Shown in pieces: positions 27,438-36,987 of a stretch of DNA of 64,000 nt (the first letter of the stretch is position 1; every line of letters begins with the position of its first letter). Below the pieces are notes generated by a model. That model did no database searches. It saw only the letters and a program-made list of their open reading frames with translations, and had not been told where the DNA came from. The position numbers were made by a program, and so were the translations under genes. Source of the DNA: JAZGGS01 sp963764825 (GTDB taxonomy: Bacteria > Bacteroidota > Ignavibacteria > Ignavibacteriales > Ignavibacteriaceae); NCBI GenBank assembly GCA_963764825.1, contig CAVXUA010000003.1, positions 248,001-312,000 of the forward strand, given 5' to 3'.

Positions 27438-28540
27438 TTATTTTCTCCCGGTTAATATTGCAACATATCTGTCGTTAGGGATGTTATTTTTTTTGTGATA
27501 GTCGAGTAATGCAATCAATCCTGCTGTAGAAGCAGGTAAAACACTTAATGCCTTCCTTGTCTCGAATCAACTTAGCAAAATGAGTTAAATCTTTATCTGT
27601 AGCATCTCCCGCCCAGCCATTAGTTTTTCTAATTGCATCCAGCGCATAGTCACCATCAATTGAGTGCCAGTTGATCAATGGTTCATTTACTGCAGATTCT
27701 TTAATTGACTGGGATTCAAATCCTCGCAAGTTTCTTTATTTAATAAGAAAGCCTGGACAACAGGATTTTTTCTAAAAGAAGATCCAGCAACTATTTTTGG
27801 TATTTTAGATGTTTTACCTCTTCTATAGAGACTAACAAAGCCCTTATATATTCCCGCCAGCAATGTTCCATTGGATACAGGGGCTGCAATACTGCAGGGG
27901 CATCTCTTAGTTCATCATATATTTCGTATGCTATTTCACCATAAGCTCTTAATTGGATTAGTAAATTATCTCCACCCGGATTTGCATCATACCATCCATT
28001 TACTTTTGCAGCTTCTTTTGAGAGCTCAACGGAAGCTTCATAATCTTTTCCTTCCCTAATAATTTCTGAGCCATAATTAATTATCTCATCTATCCTTTTT
28101 GTATGATAATTCTCAGGGATAAATATTTTGCATTTTATTCCTGCCAGTGTAGATGCAAGTGCAGTTGCAACACCATAATTTCCGCAGGTAGCCAGGGTAA
28201 TTGTATCAAAACCCCTTCGTAAGGCATCCATACATTGTGCAAAAGCAATTCGGTCTTTTTGAGTTCCAGTTGGATTGCTGCCTTCAAATTTCAAATAGAT
28301 TTGCCTAAGTGAAAACTCTCTTTCAGTATTTCTTGCTCTAACAAGTGAAGTATCTCCAACTTCGGAATCAATTATATCTTCGTAAGCTTCAATTCTATCA
28401 TCAATATGTATGGTTTCATCAAGTATTCTTTTTTTAAGTTTTTCCAGTTCAGAGGTTGATTCCACACCAATTCCAGTGGCACCATCAATCAGGCTGTAAG
28501 GATAGTTTGAATTTGGTTGTTGATCTTGATTGTTTGTCAT
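27438..28540 (-). pseudogene. Threonine-synthase-like PLP enzyme with three frame breaks
   Basis: The N-terminal 220 residues are clear: VGDTSLVRARN, the PLP-lysine loop FEGSNPTGTQKDRIA, and TLATCGNYGVATALAS for the phosphate-binding Asn-Gly loop. After DAPAVL (near 27885) coding shifts to APVSNGTLLAGIYKGF and SSFRKNPVVQAFLL. It shifts again near 27725 (a lost T in GATTTG) to SQSIKESAVNEPLINWHS, and again near 27555 to ALSVLPASTAGLIALLD, stopping at 27438. The repaired product is about 365 residues, with fold-type II PLP chemistry (beta-replacement or elimination on an amino acid). Three indels make real inactivation likelier than for single-indel genes, though base-calling error is not excluded. 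Confidence 0.75.
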
Positions 28541-28663
28541 TTTTTAAAATTATGTTATTAAATAAATTAAAATATAAGTAAGCATATCATTTACAAATGT
28601 ATTAGTATTTAGCAAAGCGATATATTAGCATTAGTTAAAAGCAAACTGATCTTTATAGTTAAA

Positions 28664-29614
28664 TTAAGATATAATTAGCCAGGTTGTATAGACCAAATAA
28701 ATTATTAAAAACAAAACAGCTTCCCACCTGTCTATTTTTCTTTTCTCCCCAGTAAACATTGTGATGAACAAAAGCAGCGATGCTATACACATTATTAGTA
28801 AATCAATATTCATCGCCGATTTAAATGGTACGGGGCTAATAATTGAAGTAATTGCCAGCACAAAAAACACGTTAAATATATTTGATCCGACAACATTGCC
28901 CACGGCAATATCTGCTTTCCCCTTCATTGCGGCAATAGCAGAGGTAAAGAGCTCAGGTAAAGATGTACCAAGGGCAACCACTGTTAATCCAATTACTCTT
29001 TCACTAAAACCGATACTAATGGCAATATCCACTGCATTATCAACAACTAGTTTACCGCCTATGATTAATCCAGCTAGTCCCAGTAAAATGAAAATAATTG
29101 TTTTCATGGTTGATAATTCTTTTACCTCAACTTTATTTTCGCTTTCAACTTTGGAAATAGCAAAGACATACACGATAAATATTACAAAGAAAAAAAGAAG
29201 TATAATACCTTCTCCGGAAGATATTAAATTGGGCGGCGTGCCCAATAATATATCATTGCACATAACAAGTAAAACCAGCGCACCCAGCAGTGCAAAGGGA
29301 ATTTCCTTCCAGACAGTGTTTTTTTGAGTTTGCAGCGGTAATATTAATGCAGCAATTCCAAGTATTAATAATATGTTTATTATGTTGCTTCCAACGATGT
29401 TTCCGAAGCCAACATCGCTTGATCCCTCAATTGCGGCAAAAACATTTACAATTAGTTCAGGCGTAGAAGTACCAAAAGCAACTATGGTTAAGCCGATGAC
29501 TAATTGAGAAATTTTAAACCTGAATGCTAAAGAAGATGATCCATCTACAAGAAAATCGGCTCCTTTAATTAAAAGAAAAAAACCAACAACTAATAATATA
29601 ATTGATAGAATCAT
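28664..29614 (-). CDS. Calcium/sodium antiporter (CaCA family, YrbG-like)
   Basis: 316 residues in about ten membrane helices arranged as two inverted halves. Each half has the family alpha-repeat: VAFGTSTPELIVN with GNIVGSNIINILLILG, and VALGTSLPELFTS with GNVVGSNIFNVFFVL. The acidic residues in the repeats bind the cation. It exchanges Na+ (or H+) for Ca2+ across the inner membrane. It ends 45 bp before the DUF502 gene on the same strand. Confidence 0.93.
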   Translation of the reverse strand: MILSIILLVVGFFLLIKGADFLVDGSSSLAFRFKISQLVIGLTIVAFGTSTPELIVNVFAAIEGSSDVGFGNIVGSNIINILLILGIAALILPLQTQKNTVWKEIPFALLGALVLLVMCNDILLGTPPNLISSGEGIILLFFFVIFIVYVFAISKVESENKVEVKELSTMKTIIFILLGLAGLIIGGKLVVDNAVDIAISIGFSERVIGLTVVALGTSLPELFTSAIAAMKGKADIAVGNVVGSNIFNVFFVLAITSIISPVPFKSAMNIDLLIMCIASLLLFITMFTGEKRKIDRWEAVLFLIIYLVYTTWLIIS

Positions 29615-29658
29615 AAAAATTAATTAACTAATTGGATTAAAGTTAAAATATAAAAAGT

Positions 29659-30270
29659 CTATTCAGGATTTTCTGCATTTAACAAACTAATCATTTCTTT
29701 TGATCCAACACCAAGACTAATAATAGTCTTCATTGCTTTATCAACAGGATAATTAATTATTTGTACCTTGTCCTTTGTTAAATGATAAATAAATCCTGCA
29801 GTGGGTGCGGGTCCGGAAGGAACAAAGACTGTATAAGAACCATCATCATGCTCCTCTGTAATGAAAGCCGTAACTAGTGTTTCATCGCCAAAAAGTCTTA
29901 CCAGAGCAACATGCTTAAATAATGTTTTCTCACTACCCACTAGCTGAAGCGTTGTTTCTTTAATAATTGTATAGAGCGGGAGTTTTGTAAGAAATATTTG
30001 TTCCAGATATGAGAATGTAAATTTGCCCAACCTGGTTTTTACTATAATGCCTACTACAAAAAAAGATAAGATAATTAGAATAATTGCTAAGATTGAAGCA
30101 ACAAATTCCTGCAGCTTTGCAGTCTCCGATAAAACATAGGTTAGCGGTTTTATCTTATCAGCTATAAATTCATACAACCATTTAAAAACCAGTATTAAAA
30201 TTACAATGGGCAAAACAACAAGTGTACCGCCCAATAAAGTAGTTTTAATAAAGGATTTTATCTTTTTCAA
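29659..30270 (-). CDS. DUF502 membrane protein
   Basis: 203 residues with two membrane helices (about 10-32 and 55-78) and a soluble part with TTLQLVGSEKTLFKHVALVRL and TVFVPSGPAPTAGFIYHL, the DUF502 pattern. The family is widespread and uncharacterised; plant relatives (COV proteins) affect vascular patterning. It is followed by the Ca/Na antiporter, perhaps one operon. A decayed copy of its 5' end lies at 44321-44492. Confidence 0.88.
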   Translation of the reverse strand: MKKIKSFIKTTLLGGTLVVLPIVILILVFKWLYEFIADKIKPLTYVLSETAKLQEFVASILAIILIILSFFVVGIIVKTRLGKFTFSYLEQIFLTKLPLYTIIKETTLQLVGSEKTLFKHVALVRLFGDETLVTAFITEEHDDGSYTVFVPSGPAPTAGFIYHLTKDKVQIINYPVDKAMKTIISLGVGSKEMISLLNAENPE

Positions 30271-30296
30271 TTTTCACACCATAAAATATTGACAAT

Positions 30297-31316
30297 TTAT
30301 AGACTTAACTGAAAATTGAAGAGAAACCAATGGGAATTAAATTCAGATTGTTTTGAATCAATAATATAGTTGAATTGAATTTCAGTTGCACTTGTGGGCC
30401 AAAAGTTATAACCAAAAATATAAAACTCCGAATTATCTGTTACACCATCCGGTGACAAATTATCATATCGTACAAGAACCTGGTGATTACTGCCAAACTT
30501 ATAACCAGCAGTTATATGATATCCATATGGTTTTCTATTTGTTAAAATCGAATCAAGCGTACCATCCAATGTATTAATAGTATATTCCGAGGCGATTAGG
30601 AACTGATTTATTTCAATTCTTAGATCTCCTCCTAGCATTGTTTTTTTGCCGATAAAATCTTTCTCAAATATTCCCTGGGTGTTATTGTTTGCGTAAGCTG
30701 CATTAAGCCCAAATTCATAGAGGCTATTTGTTGTTTTTAATTTTGCTGTTAACCTGCCAACGTACATAAACGTATTGTTATCGTTAGAAAGTTTATTTTG
30801 ACCATTACCGTTAAAAATACCTGCTCTGTATTCAAAAATCTTGTTGGCAATATTTCCCCTTAACTGAAGTCCAATTTGTCGCTTCGGTGAAAGAAATGTT
30901 GCAGCTTGTGATCTATTAACAAAATCGATATTTCCTGCATATGTTAAAAATTCTTTACTGAAAGGAGCCTTGAATTGTCCTGCATCAATTGATAAATAAT
31001 CTTTAAACTTATACTTAACTACTGCATCTAATAATGATGGTGATGCAATAAAACTTGCCTGGAAAAAATATCCAAAATTATTATCGAGAGTTCCAAACAT
31101 TTTTAATCTCATGTTGGAAATTGAAAATCCATTATTGCCGGTCATTGTTCTTTCGGGCTGAAAATCTGCTACTGCCTGAAATAGCATTTCAAGGGTAAAA
31201 TATTCTTTCTTAAAGTTTTTAATAAACTCATCATAGACAGGCTCATTTTCTTTTTGTGCAAACGTAGAAATTGATGATATGAATATGAATAAGATTAAAT
31301 ATATAAAGTGTTTCAT
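30297..31316 (-). CDS. Phosphate-selective porin O/P-like outer-membrane protein
   Basis: 339 residues with a signal peptide (LILFIFISSISTFAQ) and a barrel ending NFQLSL. The pattern NNGFSISNMRLKMFGTLDNN, AGQFKAPFSKEFLTYAG and SPKRQIGLQLRG is that of the OprO/OprP porin family. Despite the family name, phosphate selectivity cannot be assumed. It is the first gene after the large porin at 31397 and precedes DUF502 by 26 bp on the same strand. Confidence 0.78.
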   Translation of the reverse strand: MKHFIYLILFIFISSISTFAQKENEPVYDEFIKNFKKEYFTLEMLFQAVADFQPERTMTGNNGFSISNMRLKMFGTLDNNFGYFFQASFIASPSLLDAVVKYKFKDYLSIDAGQFKAPFSKEFLTYAGNIDFVNRSQAATFLSPKRQIGLQLRGNIANKIFEYRAGIFNGNGQNKLSNDNNTFMYVGRLTAKLKTTNSLYEFGLNAAYANNNTQGIFEKDFIGKKTMLGGDLRIEINQFLIASEYTINTLDGTLDSILTNRKPYGYHITAGYKFGSNHQVLVRYDNLSPDGVTDNSEFYIFGYNFWPTSATEIQFNYIIDSKQSEFNSHWFLFNFQLSL

Positions 31317-31396
31317 TGATTCTCCTTAGTCTCATTATAGTTAGTACATTAAAAGATTAAGCATTCCACAACAAATGGAACGATTTCAAGAAATAT

Positions 31397-32698
31397 TTAA
31401 AAGTTGAAGTTTACTCTCAAACCAAGAAATGTATACTTTCCATTTATTCCACCAGTGTCCCAAATATGCTGAAGGTGCGTCGAAATATTGATCCAGTTAT
31501 TTACGGATTGCCTGAGATATAACTCAGTGGATTGTTCATTTCTTAAAGATGATTCTGCAGGTTTAATTATACCGTAAGCTATTCCTATTATTGTAGGTTC
31601 GCCCAAAAGGTTTTCCTCAAACTGTGCTCCAGTGCTCCACGATGTTTTAACTCCATACCAATCAGCTAAAGAGTTTTCATTGTTACCTAATCTACCAAAT
31701 ATTTTAAACAAACGTGCAATTGTTTGATCAACACTTATCCCAAAGCCATACCTGTTATTTGCTGACGGATGCGAATATCCGAATACGTGCAAATTCGCTT
31801 CAAAATCTGTAAATGGAAAAAGTTTAAAGCCAAACCCTGCTGCCTTGTATATATCCTCAAATATTTTGTTTCCAGTATTTTCAACTTTAGAAAAGGCAAG
31901 TTGAATGTAGAATCTTTCAAACAACGTAGTTCTAATTCTGATCCCAGGTGAATTAGATGGAACTACAAATGCTGTATTATTAATAAATATACCTGAAATA
32001 AACTGCGAGTTTTCATCATTCGCTACATCATTATTATCAAAATAGTTTGTTAAGTCAATTTTACCTGCAGTAATTGTAAAGATGTTATCAAGAAATAAAA
32101 ATTCAGCCCACGCTTCATTTACAAAAATTCTATCTAAGCCATCCTCACTTTGTGTTGAGCCTGCATCACCATTAAGCGAACCAATCGTTTCAGAAAATTC
32201 ATCTGGTCCGTTGCCGCCAATAGCTTCGAGATCAATAAATAAAATTGTACTGCTTCCAAAACTGCTGCTTGCGAATAAATTAATTGATCCTACTCCCGTA
32301 GAAAACTTATCTTGCTTTTGCATATTACCCTGTAAAATTGCATTAGACTGTCCGTTAAAAAACAACTGTCCCGGTCTTTGAGAAATATATTCAAGCAAGG
32401 CATCTAATTGTTTGCGTCTTGATCTTTGGTCTTCGGGAATAAACGATGTATCCCCCTTATCTTCCAGCGTTGTTAATAAAGAATCAAATGGAGTGGTTTC
32501 ATCAATTTTGCTATTGATCAAATCAACTTTACGATCAAGAGAATCTATAACAGTTTTAAGAGAATCGATTTCTCTAAAAACTCTCTCATAATTTTTTGTA
32601 ACTAAAGAATCCTGATTTTGTGCAAACAGAAAGTTAGTTGAAACTATAAAATTTAATGTTAAAAATAATTTGAGATAAAAAATCATATCGTAAACCAA
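31397..32698 (-). CDS. OprB-like porin with N-terminal coiled coil
   Basis: 433 residues. After a signal peptide (ending NFLFAQ) residues about 35-65 form a short coiled coil (REIDSLKTVIDSLDRKVDLINSKI), followed by a barrel. Features such as FFNGQSNAILQGNMQKQDKF, FVNEAWAEFLFLDNIFTITAGK and DLTNYFDNNDVANDE resemble carbohydrate-selective OprB porins of Chlorobi and cyanobacteria. Substrate unknown. The 285 bp between this gene and the ATP-grasp gene (32699-32983) show nothing recognisable. Confidence 0.72.
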   Translation of the reverse strand: MVYDMIFYLKLFLTLNFIVSTNFLFAQNQDSLVTKNYERVFREIDSLKTVIDSLDRKVDLINSKIDETTPFDSLLTTLEDKGDTSFIPEDQRSRRKQLDALLEYISQRPGQLFFNGQSNAILQGNMQKQDKFSTGVGSINLFASSSFGSSTILFIDLEAIGGNGPDEFSETIGSLNGDAGSTQSEDGLDRIFVNEAWAEFLFLDNIFTITAGKIDLTNYFDNNDVANDENSQFISGIFINNTAFVVPSNSPGIRIRTTLFERFYIQLAFSKVENTGNKIFEDIYKAAGFGFKLFPFTDFEANLHVFGYSHPSANNRYGFGISVDQTIARLFKIFGRLGNNENSLADWYGVKTSWSTGAQFEENLLGEPTIIGIAYGIIKPAESSLRNEQSTELYLRQSVNNWINISTHLQHIWDTGGINGKYTFLGLRVNFNF

Positions 32699-32983
32699 TA
32701 ATACTAGAAGTTTAAAATTAGAAGCGTAAGGTTACAAAAATGTTCAAAGTTTTACCGATTGAAAAAATAGTACAATCATTACTTAATAGTTGGTTAATTA
32801 TGAATTATCCAAACTGGTACATCTCAAAATAATTACTTATCCATACATGGTTGCAGAGTATGATTAACATCGAAAATTCTTTCCAGTTATTATAGTATCA
32901 AACTCAACGGGTGCATACACAATGAAAACCTTTTTAATCATCTGCTCAATAGCGTATTTCCCAGAGCCAAAAGTGCTCTGTTA

Positions 32984-34030
32984 TTATAACGTTGCCATTT
33001 CATCATTGTCAAAGTTTCTGCGATAGTAACGCATATACTCTACCTTTTTTTCCAGTGCGTCAATTACTGCGTGGCTAAAATTAACTTTCTCAAACTTTTG
33101 AGCACTGCCAAGTCCACCAGGACTGAACACATTTATTTCCATAAGTTTATCGCCAACGATATCTAAACCAACCAGGAACATTCCGTCCTGTACAATTTTT
33201 GGACGAACGATTTCTGCAAGCCTAAGATGAACATCGGTTATTTCAGCCTGACGCAATTTACCACCAGCATGGATATTGCTTCGCATATCGTCTCCGGTTC
33301 TCACACGCCTGAAAGCTGCATATTTACCTTTGTATTTGAGCGGCAATCCATTCATAAGAAACAACCTTGTATCTCCCTCTGCCGCTGCCGTTAAATATTC
33401 CTGCGCAATTATGTAACCATCCCTGCTTACGGCTTCAATCATTTGATTTAAATTGCCCATATCGTCTTTCTTAACCAAAAATACTCCGGTTCCACCGGAA
33501 CCTTGGAGTGGTTTCAGTACAATATTTCCACCCTCATCTTTTGCAAATTTCTTTATCTCATCGCGATCGCGAGTAATTAGTGTTCTTGGTCTTACTTCTT
33601 CAGGAAAAAGCTGGAAATACATTTTGTTCATAGCTTTTGAAAGACCGTGCGGATCGTTTAATACAATTACTCCATGACGCATAGCAGCACGCCCGAATAT
33701 AATTCCGGAGGATTGTGCCCACGAACGAAATCCTGTATCGGTTGAAGGATCATTACGAAGTACCAGGACGTCCAGATCATCAACTGTAATGCGTTCCTGG
33801 ATGGCTTTTTTGCCCTGCAGATCTGCAAGGTAAGTTTCCGATGAATTGTATTTCTTTTTGGGGACAGTACGTGCTCTTGCATGAATTTTTTCATCAACGT
33901 CATAAGCAAAATCTCCTGCTCCTATTATCCAAACTTCGTGTCCCCTATTAATAGCTGCCATCCCCAATCGCGTAGTAGTATAACCGGTTTGCTCCGTGTT
34001 TATTTCATTCACCATAAATCCGAGTTTCAT
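32984..34030 (-). CDS. GshB-like ATP-grasp ligase
   Basis: 348 residues. It has a glutathione-synthetase-like N-domain (FMVNEINTEQTGYTTTRLG) and an ATP-grasp domain with PLQGSGGTGVFLV (phosphate-binding loop), EGDTRLFLMNG and GLDIVGDKLMEINVFSPGG with the metal-binding Glu/Asn. ATP-grasp enzymes join a carboxylate to an amine through an acyl phosphate. Glutathione itself is unlikely to be the certain product, since no gshA is here; the DUF1704 peptidase and N-formylglutamate-amidohydrolase-like gene precede it. Its ATG overlaps the restored DUF1704 stop (ATGA). Confidence 0.85.
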   Translation of the reverse strand: MKLGFMVNEINTEQTGYTTTRLGMAAINRGHEVWIIGAGDFAYDVDEKIHARARTVPKKKYNSSETYLADLQGKKAIQERITVDDLDVLVLRNDPSTDTGFRSWAQSSGIIFGRAAMRHGVIVLNDPHGLSKAMNKMYFQLFPEEVRPRTLITRDRDEIKKFAKDEGGNIVLKPLQGSGGTGVFLVKKDDMGNLNQMIEAVSRDGYIIAQEYLTAAAEGDTRLFLMNGLPLKYKGKYAAFRRVRTGDDMRSNIHAGGKLRQAEITDVHLRLAEIVRPKIVQDGMFLVGLDIVGDKLMEINVFSPGGLGSAQKFEKVNFSHAVIDALEKKVEYMRYYRRNFDNDEMATL

Positions 34031-35935
34031 GTCATTTTCCTTTCTATTAATTCTAATGGTTCTAATCCGTTGTTTAGTTTCAATAATTTATCAGCTGCTC
34101 CTGGATTATCTAAATATCGCGGACGTAAAGGTGCCGGTTTTAGAACATGCCGGTATTGTAATTCCTGTATAACCGGGACATGATCTGAAGCAATCTTTCC
34201 GACGAAAAAGAGGCTCAAGCTCACCACCTCCCTTTAAATATTTTAATAGTTCAACAAGCCCGCGTAAATATATTGCATCTTTTACCAGCCCCCCTCCCCG
34301 GTATATACGAATTGTAATAGTAAATGCTGTTCTCTGGTCAAAACCAAAACGGTTTATCAGTATTCTAAATGTTTCTAAGAATGATGCGCCGGATATCAGG
34401 CAATCTGCAGCAATTACCCGTCCTGCCAATAAACGCATACGTGGGCGGCTTAATCCTCCAACCAGGTACTCAGCAAGAACGGCGAGTCCCTCCTGCAGTT
34501 CCTCATAGCCTGATAATCCGGAATAGAGCTGCTGGAAGGGTTGTGCTTTTCCGTTAAAGTAAGTTACAATATGGGTTCCGATTTCATGCTGTAACAATGC
34601 ATCAATACGTGATGGATGAATTTTTATATCACTACCTATAAGTAAATTGCCTCGGGAAACCATTAATCCAACTGTATCGTCCCTTACATACACCTTACCG
34701 GTAAATAATGAGTAAGAATTCTTGTAATGCTCAATCTCTTTTTTTGCACGTTTAGCAAACTCAACTGCATTAATAGAATGACCGCTGCCGCGCTCCCGCG
34801 CACGAGGCGGGATCTTTGCTAAAATATTCTTAGCCAGTTTCACGAGCTCATCTGAAACTTTGCCATAGAGTTGCAAACTTCCATATAAAAATTCTGGCTT
34901 ACCTCTATCCCACAACATTGTTAACTGTCGTTCAAGCTCTATTTGTTTTTCACGAAAAATAAAAGCTAACGTTGGATCTTCAATTTTTTCTATCCGGATG
35001 TCATATAATTTTCTTTTGATGAGAGGAGGGAAAATTGGTAAGGGGCGGTAATAAAAGACGGGAACTATTTCAAAATGTGAATGCTTAAATTTATTCCATG
35101 CTGCTTCAGTATTGATAGGCGTAAGGTTGAGTAAAAAATCAAACGAATTGCTTATTTCAGATAATTGGCTGTCTATTTCCCATACTGCTTTTACTACCGC
35201 CCTGCGCCCTAATGCCTGATAATTTGGCGGACGGAGCGATGTTTGATTGCGTGAAAATTCAAAAACAGCTTTCTTTAATGCTATCGATAAACCCTGATGA
35301 AGTTTACGCAAAACCAAAGGATAAATGTCTCCCGTATCCGCGTTACGGTAAACAGGTTTTATTTCAAGACCAATAATAAAACAATTAAAACTCCGTGCTT
35401 CTGAATCGGAGAGAAGTGGCGGCAATCCAACTCTTGAATGAATACTGTTAAATAGCACTTCAACTTTTGCTAATTGTTTAAGGATTTTTATTACTTTAAG
35501 TGATCGTTCTAATGTTTCAATTGTTCTCGTGGGAGGTTTTGTTTGTGAGGTGAAGATGTTGAAAGCCGGAGTTACAATATTTTTATCAGATTTGGTATTA
35601 TGATTCCGATCAGAATAAATTTCAATAATTAAAAACGCTTTGCATTCTTTGTGAAGCGTTTGGACAATTATACGGAGCAATTTTTTTAAACTGGATTTAA
35701 TTCCCGGATCATCCGAAATGATTAAATAAGAAGCCTCTCCCTTGACTAATCGCTCAGTCCCTTTATCAGAATAATTATGTGGTCGCCGGTAAACAAAAAG
35801 AAATGGAAGAGTTCTATCAATATGCAGTCGTCCTTCTAATGGTAAAGCACGACGAACCTGTTTACCTCTGGAAAGCCGGTTCTGAATTTTAATAATTAAA
35901 GAATCCGGGATTGTATATTTTGTTTTAGATTCCAT
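34027..35935 (-). CDS. DUF1704 zinc-metallopeptidase-like protein (QEGLA motif), frame-broken near the end
   Basis: The catalytic part (about residues 390-600) has LQHEIGTHIVTYFNGK, an HExxxH zinc site, then YEELQEGLAVLAEYLVGG (the QEGLA motif) and RIYRGGGLVKDAIYLRG. The family is annotated as flavohemoglobin-expression modulating, but eukaryotic DUF1704 members (MATCAP) are tubulin carboxypeptidases, so peptidase action is plausible. The first about 350 residues are a family-specific helical region. Near 34200 the frame slips after ELEPLF; the expected tail with GKIASDHVPVIQELQYRHVL and LRPRYLDN runs one frame over to 34027, coupled to the ATP-grasp start. The as-read frame stops at 34106. 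Confidence 0.82.
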
Positions 35936-36000
35936 ATTCGTTGAACTTAAAGCAATATATAGGAACTGATCTGGCTAAACAAATTGCTTTAAAGTTGAAT

Positions 36001-36801
36001 TTACAATTTTGAGTCTTTATTAAGTTTTTTTAATTCCTGTAAAACACCAGGGACTGTATACTGAAGAGCGTTTTTTAATAAATTGAATTTATCTTCGAAT
36101 AATTTTCCAGACCATTCATCCATAAATATTTTTTTAAATTCTACTGATATAACACATGCCGATTCCGGAAAATTTTCATGAATATATTTTGGAAAGAACC
36201 CACCCTTAAATTTTATGTTTTCTCTTACATCAAGTTTCGAATCTAAATAGTTAAATGATCGCATATCTTTAATGAACCTGTCAATTACCGGGGACCAAAG
36301 TTCGCGATTCATGGTACCTGTTCCAATATTTACTTCAGGATTTAACTTTGGATCTGCTTCTAAACCATCTGTGCCATTGCGCCTATAACAGTAAGAGTGA
36401 ATATCATACACTAAAAATCGTCCAAACTTTTTTTGCATATCAGAAAAAATTTGATTGATCTCGTTATAAAAGATATCGTATTCTTCCAGCGAACGGTTAA
36501 TCATTTCTTGTGATGGTCTTGTTTTATAAATATTTAATCCCCAGGCATCTTCAGGATTAATAAAAATAGCTTTATCTCTTTGCCGGTTTAAATCAACCTC
36601 AAAACGTGATCTGTGAACGACTAACCTTGTTTGGGCTACTTCAGTTAAATCACCCGTAAACGGATCTTCTTCTCTAAATTGATCTCCCTCATTCAATAGC
36701 ATAATATTCTTTAGTTCTTCTCTTACAAAATGCCCGTCATGAATTGCTGTTGCAATTAAAGGGCTGTTTCCATAGGTAAATTTCATCAGTTCAGTTTTCA
36801 T
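36001..36801 (-). CDS. N-formylglutamate amidohydrolase-family protein
   Basis: 266 residues. Family features: SPLIATAIHDGHFV (metal His), EEDPFTGDLTE, VHRSRFEVDLNR, DIHSYCYRRNG (metal Asp/His) and SACVISVEFKKIFMDE. These enzymes hydrolyse N-formyl-L-glutamate in histidine breakdown, but no hut genes are nearby. Here it leads a minus-strand group with a DUF1704 metallopeptidase and an ATP-grasp ligase, a triad seen in many genomes, so it may act on an N-acyl or C-terminal peptide-type compound. Confidence 0.85.
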   Translation of the reverse strand: MKTELMKFTYGNSPLIATAIHDGHFVREELKNIMLLNEGDQFREEDPFTGDLTEVAQTRLVVHRSRFEVDLNRQRDKAIFINPEDAWGLNIYKTRPSQEMINRSLEEYDIFYNEINQIFSDMQKKFGRFLVYDIHSYCYRRNGTDGLEADPKLNPEVNIGTGTMNRELWSPVIDRFIKDMRSFNYLDSKLDVRENIKFKGGFFPKYIHENFPESACVISVEFKKIFMDEWSGKLFEDKFNLLKNALQYTVPGVLQELKKLNKDSKL

Positions 36802-36987
36802 ATTGTTTGCACTGTGTGGTTATTAAAATTCTCAATACTTGCTTAAAAAAAGATTTAGTTTTCTAATTTTTGAAGCGGGAGTGAATTAAATTATTTTCAA
36901 TTTATAAAATGTCTTGTTTATTTCTAAGCTCTTAGAAATTGGGTTAGGAAATAATATTACCAAAAACGATTGCCGATACTATAATTT

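Noticed and set aside
28761..29327. 188-codon plus-strand frame inside the Ca/Na antiporter gene
   Set aside because: The minus-strand antiporter repeats are unambiguous; this frame is antisense shadow.
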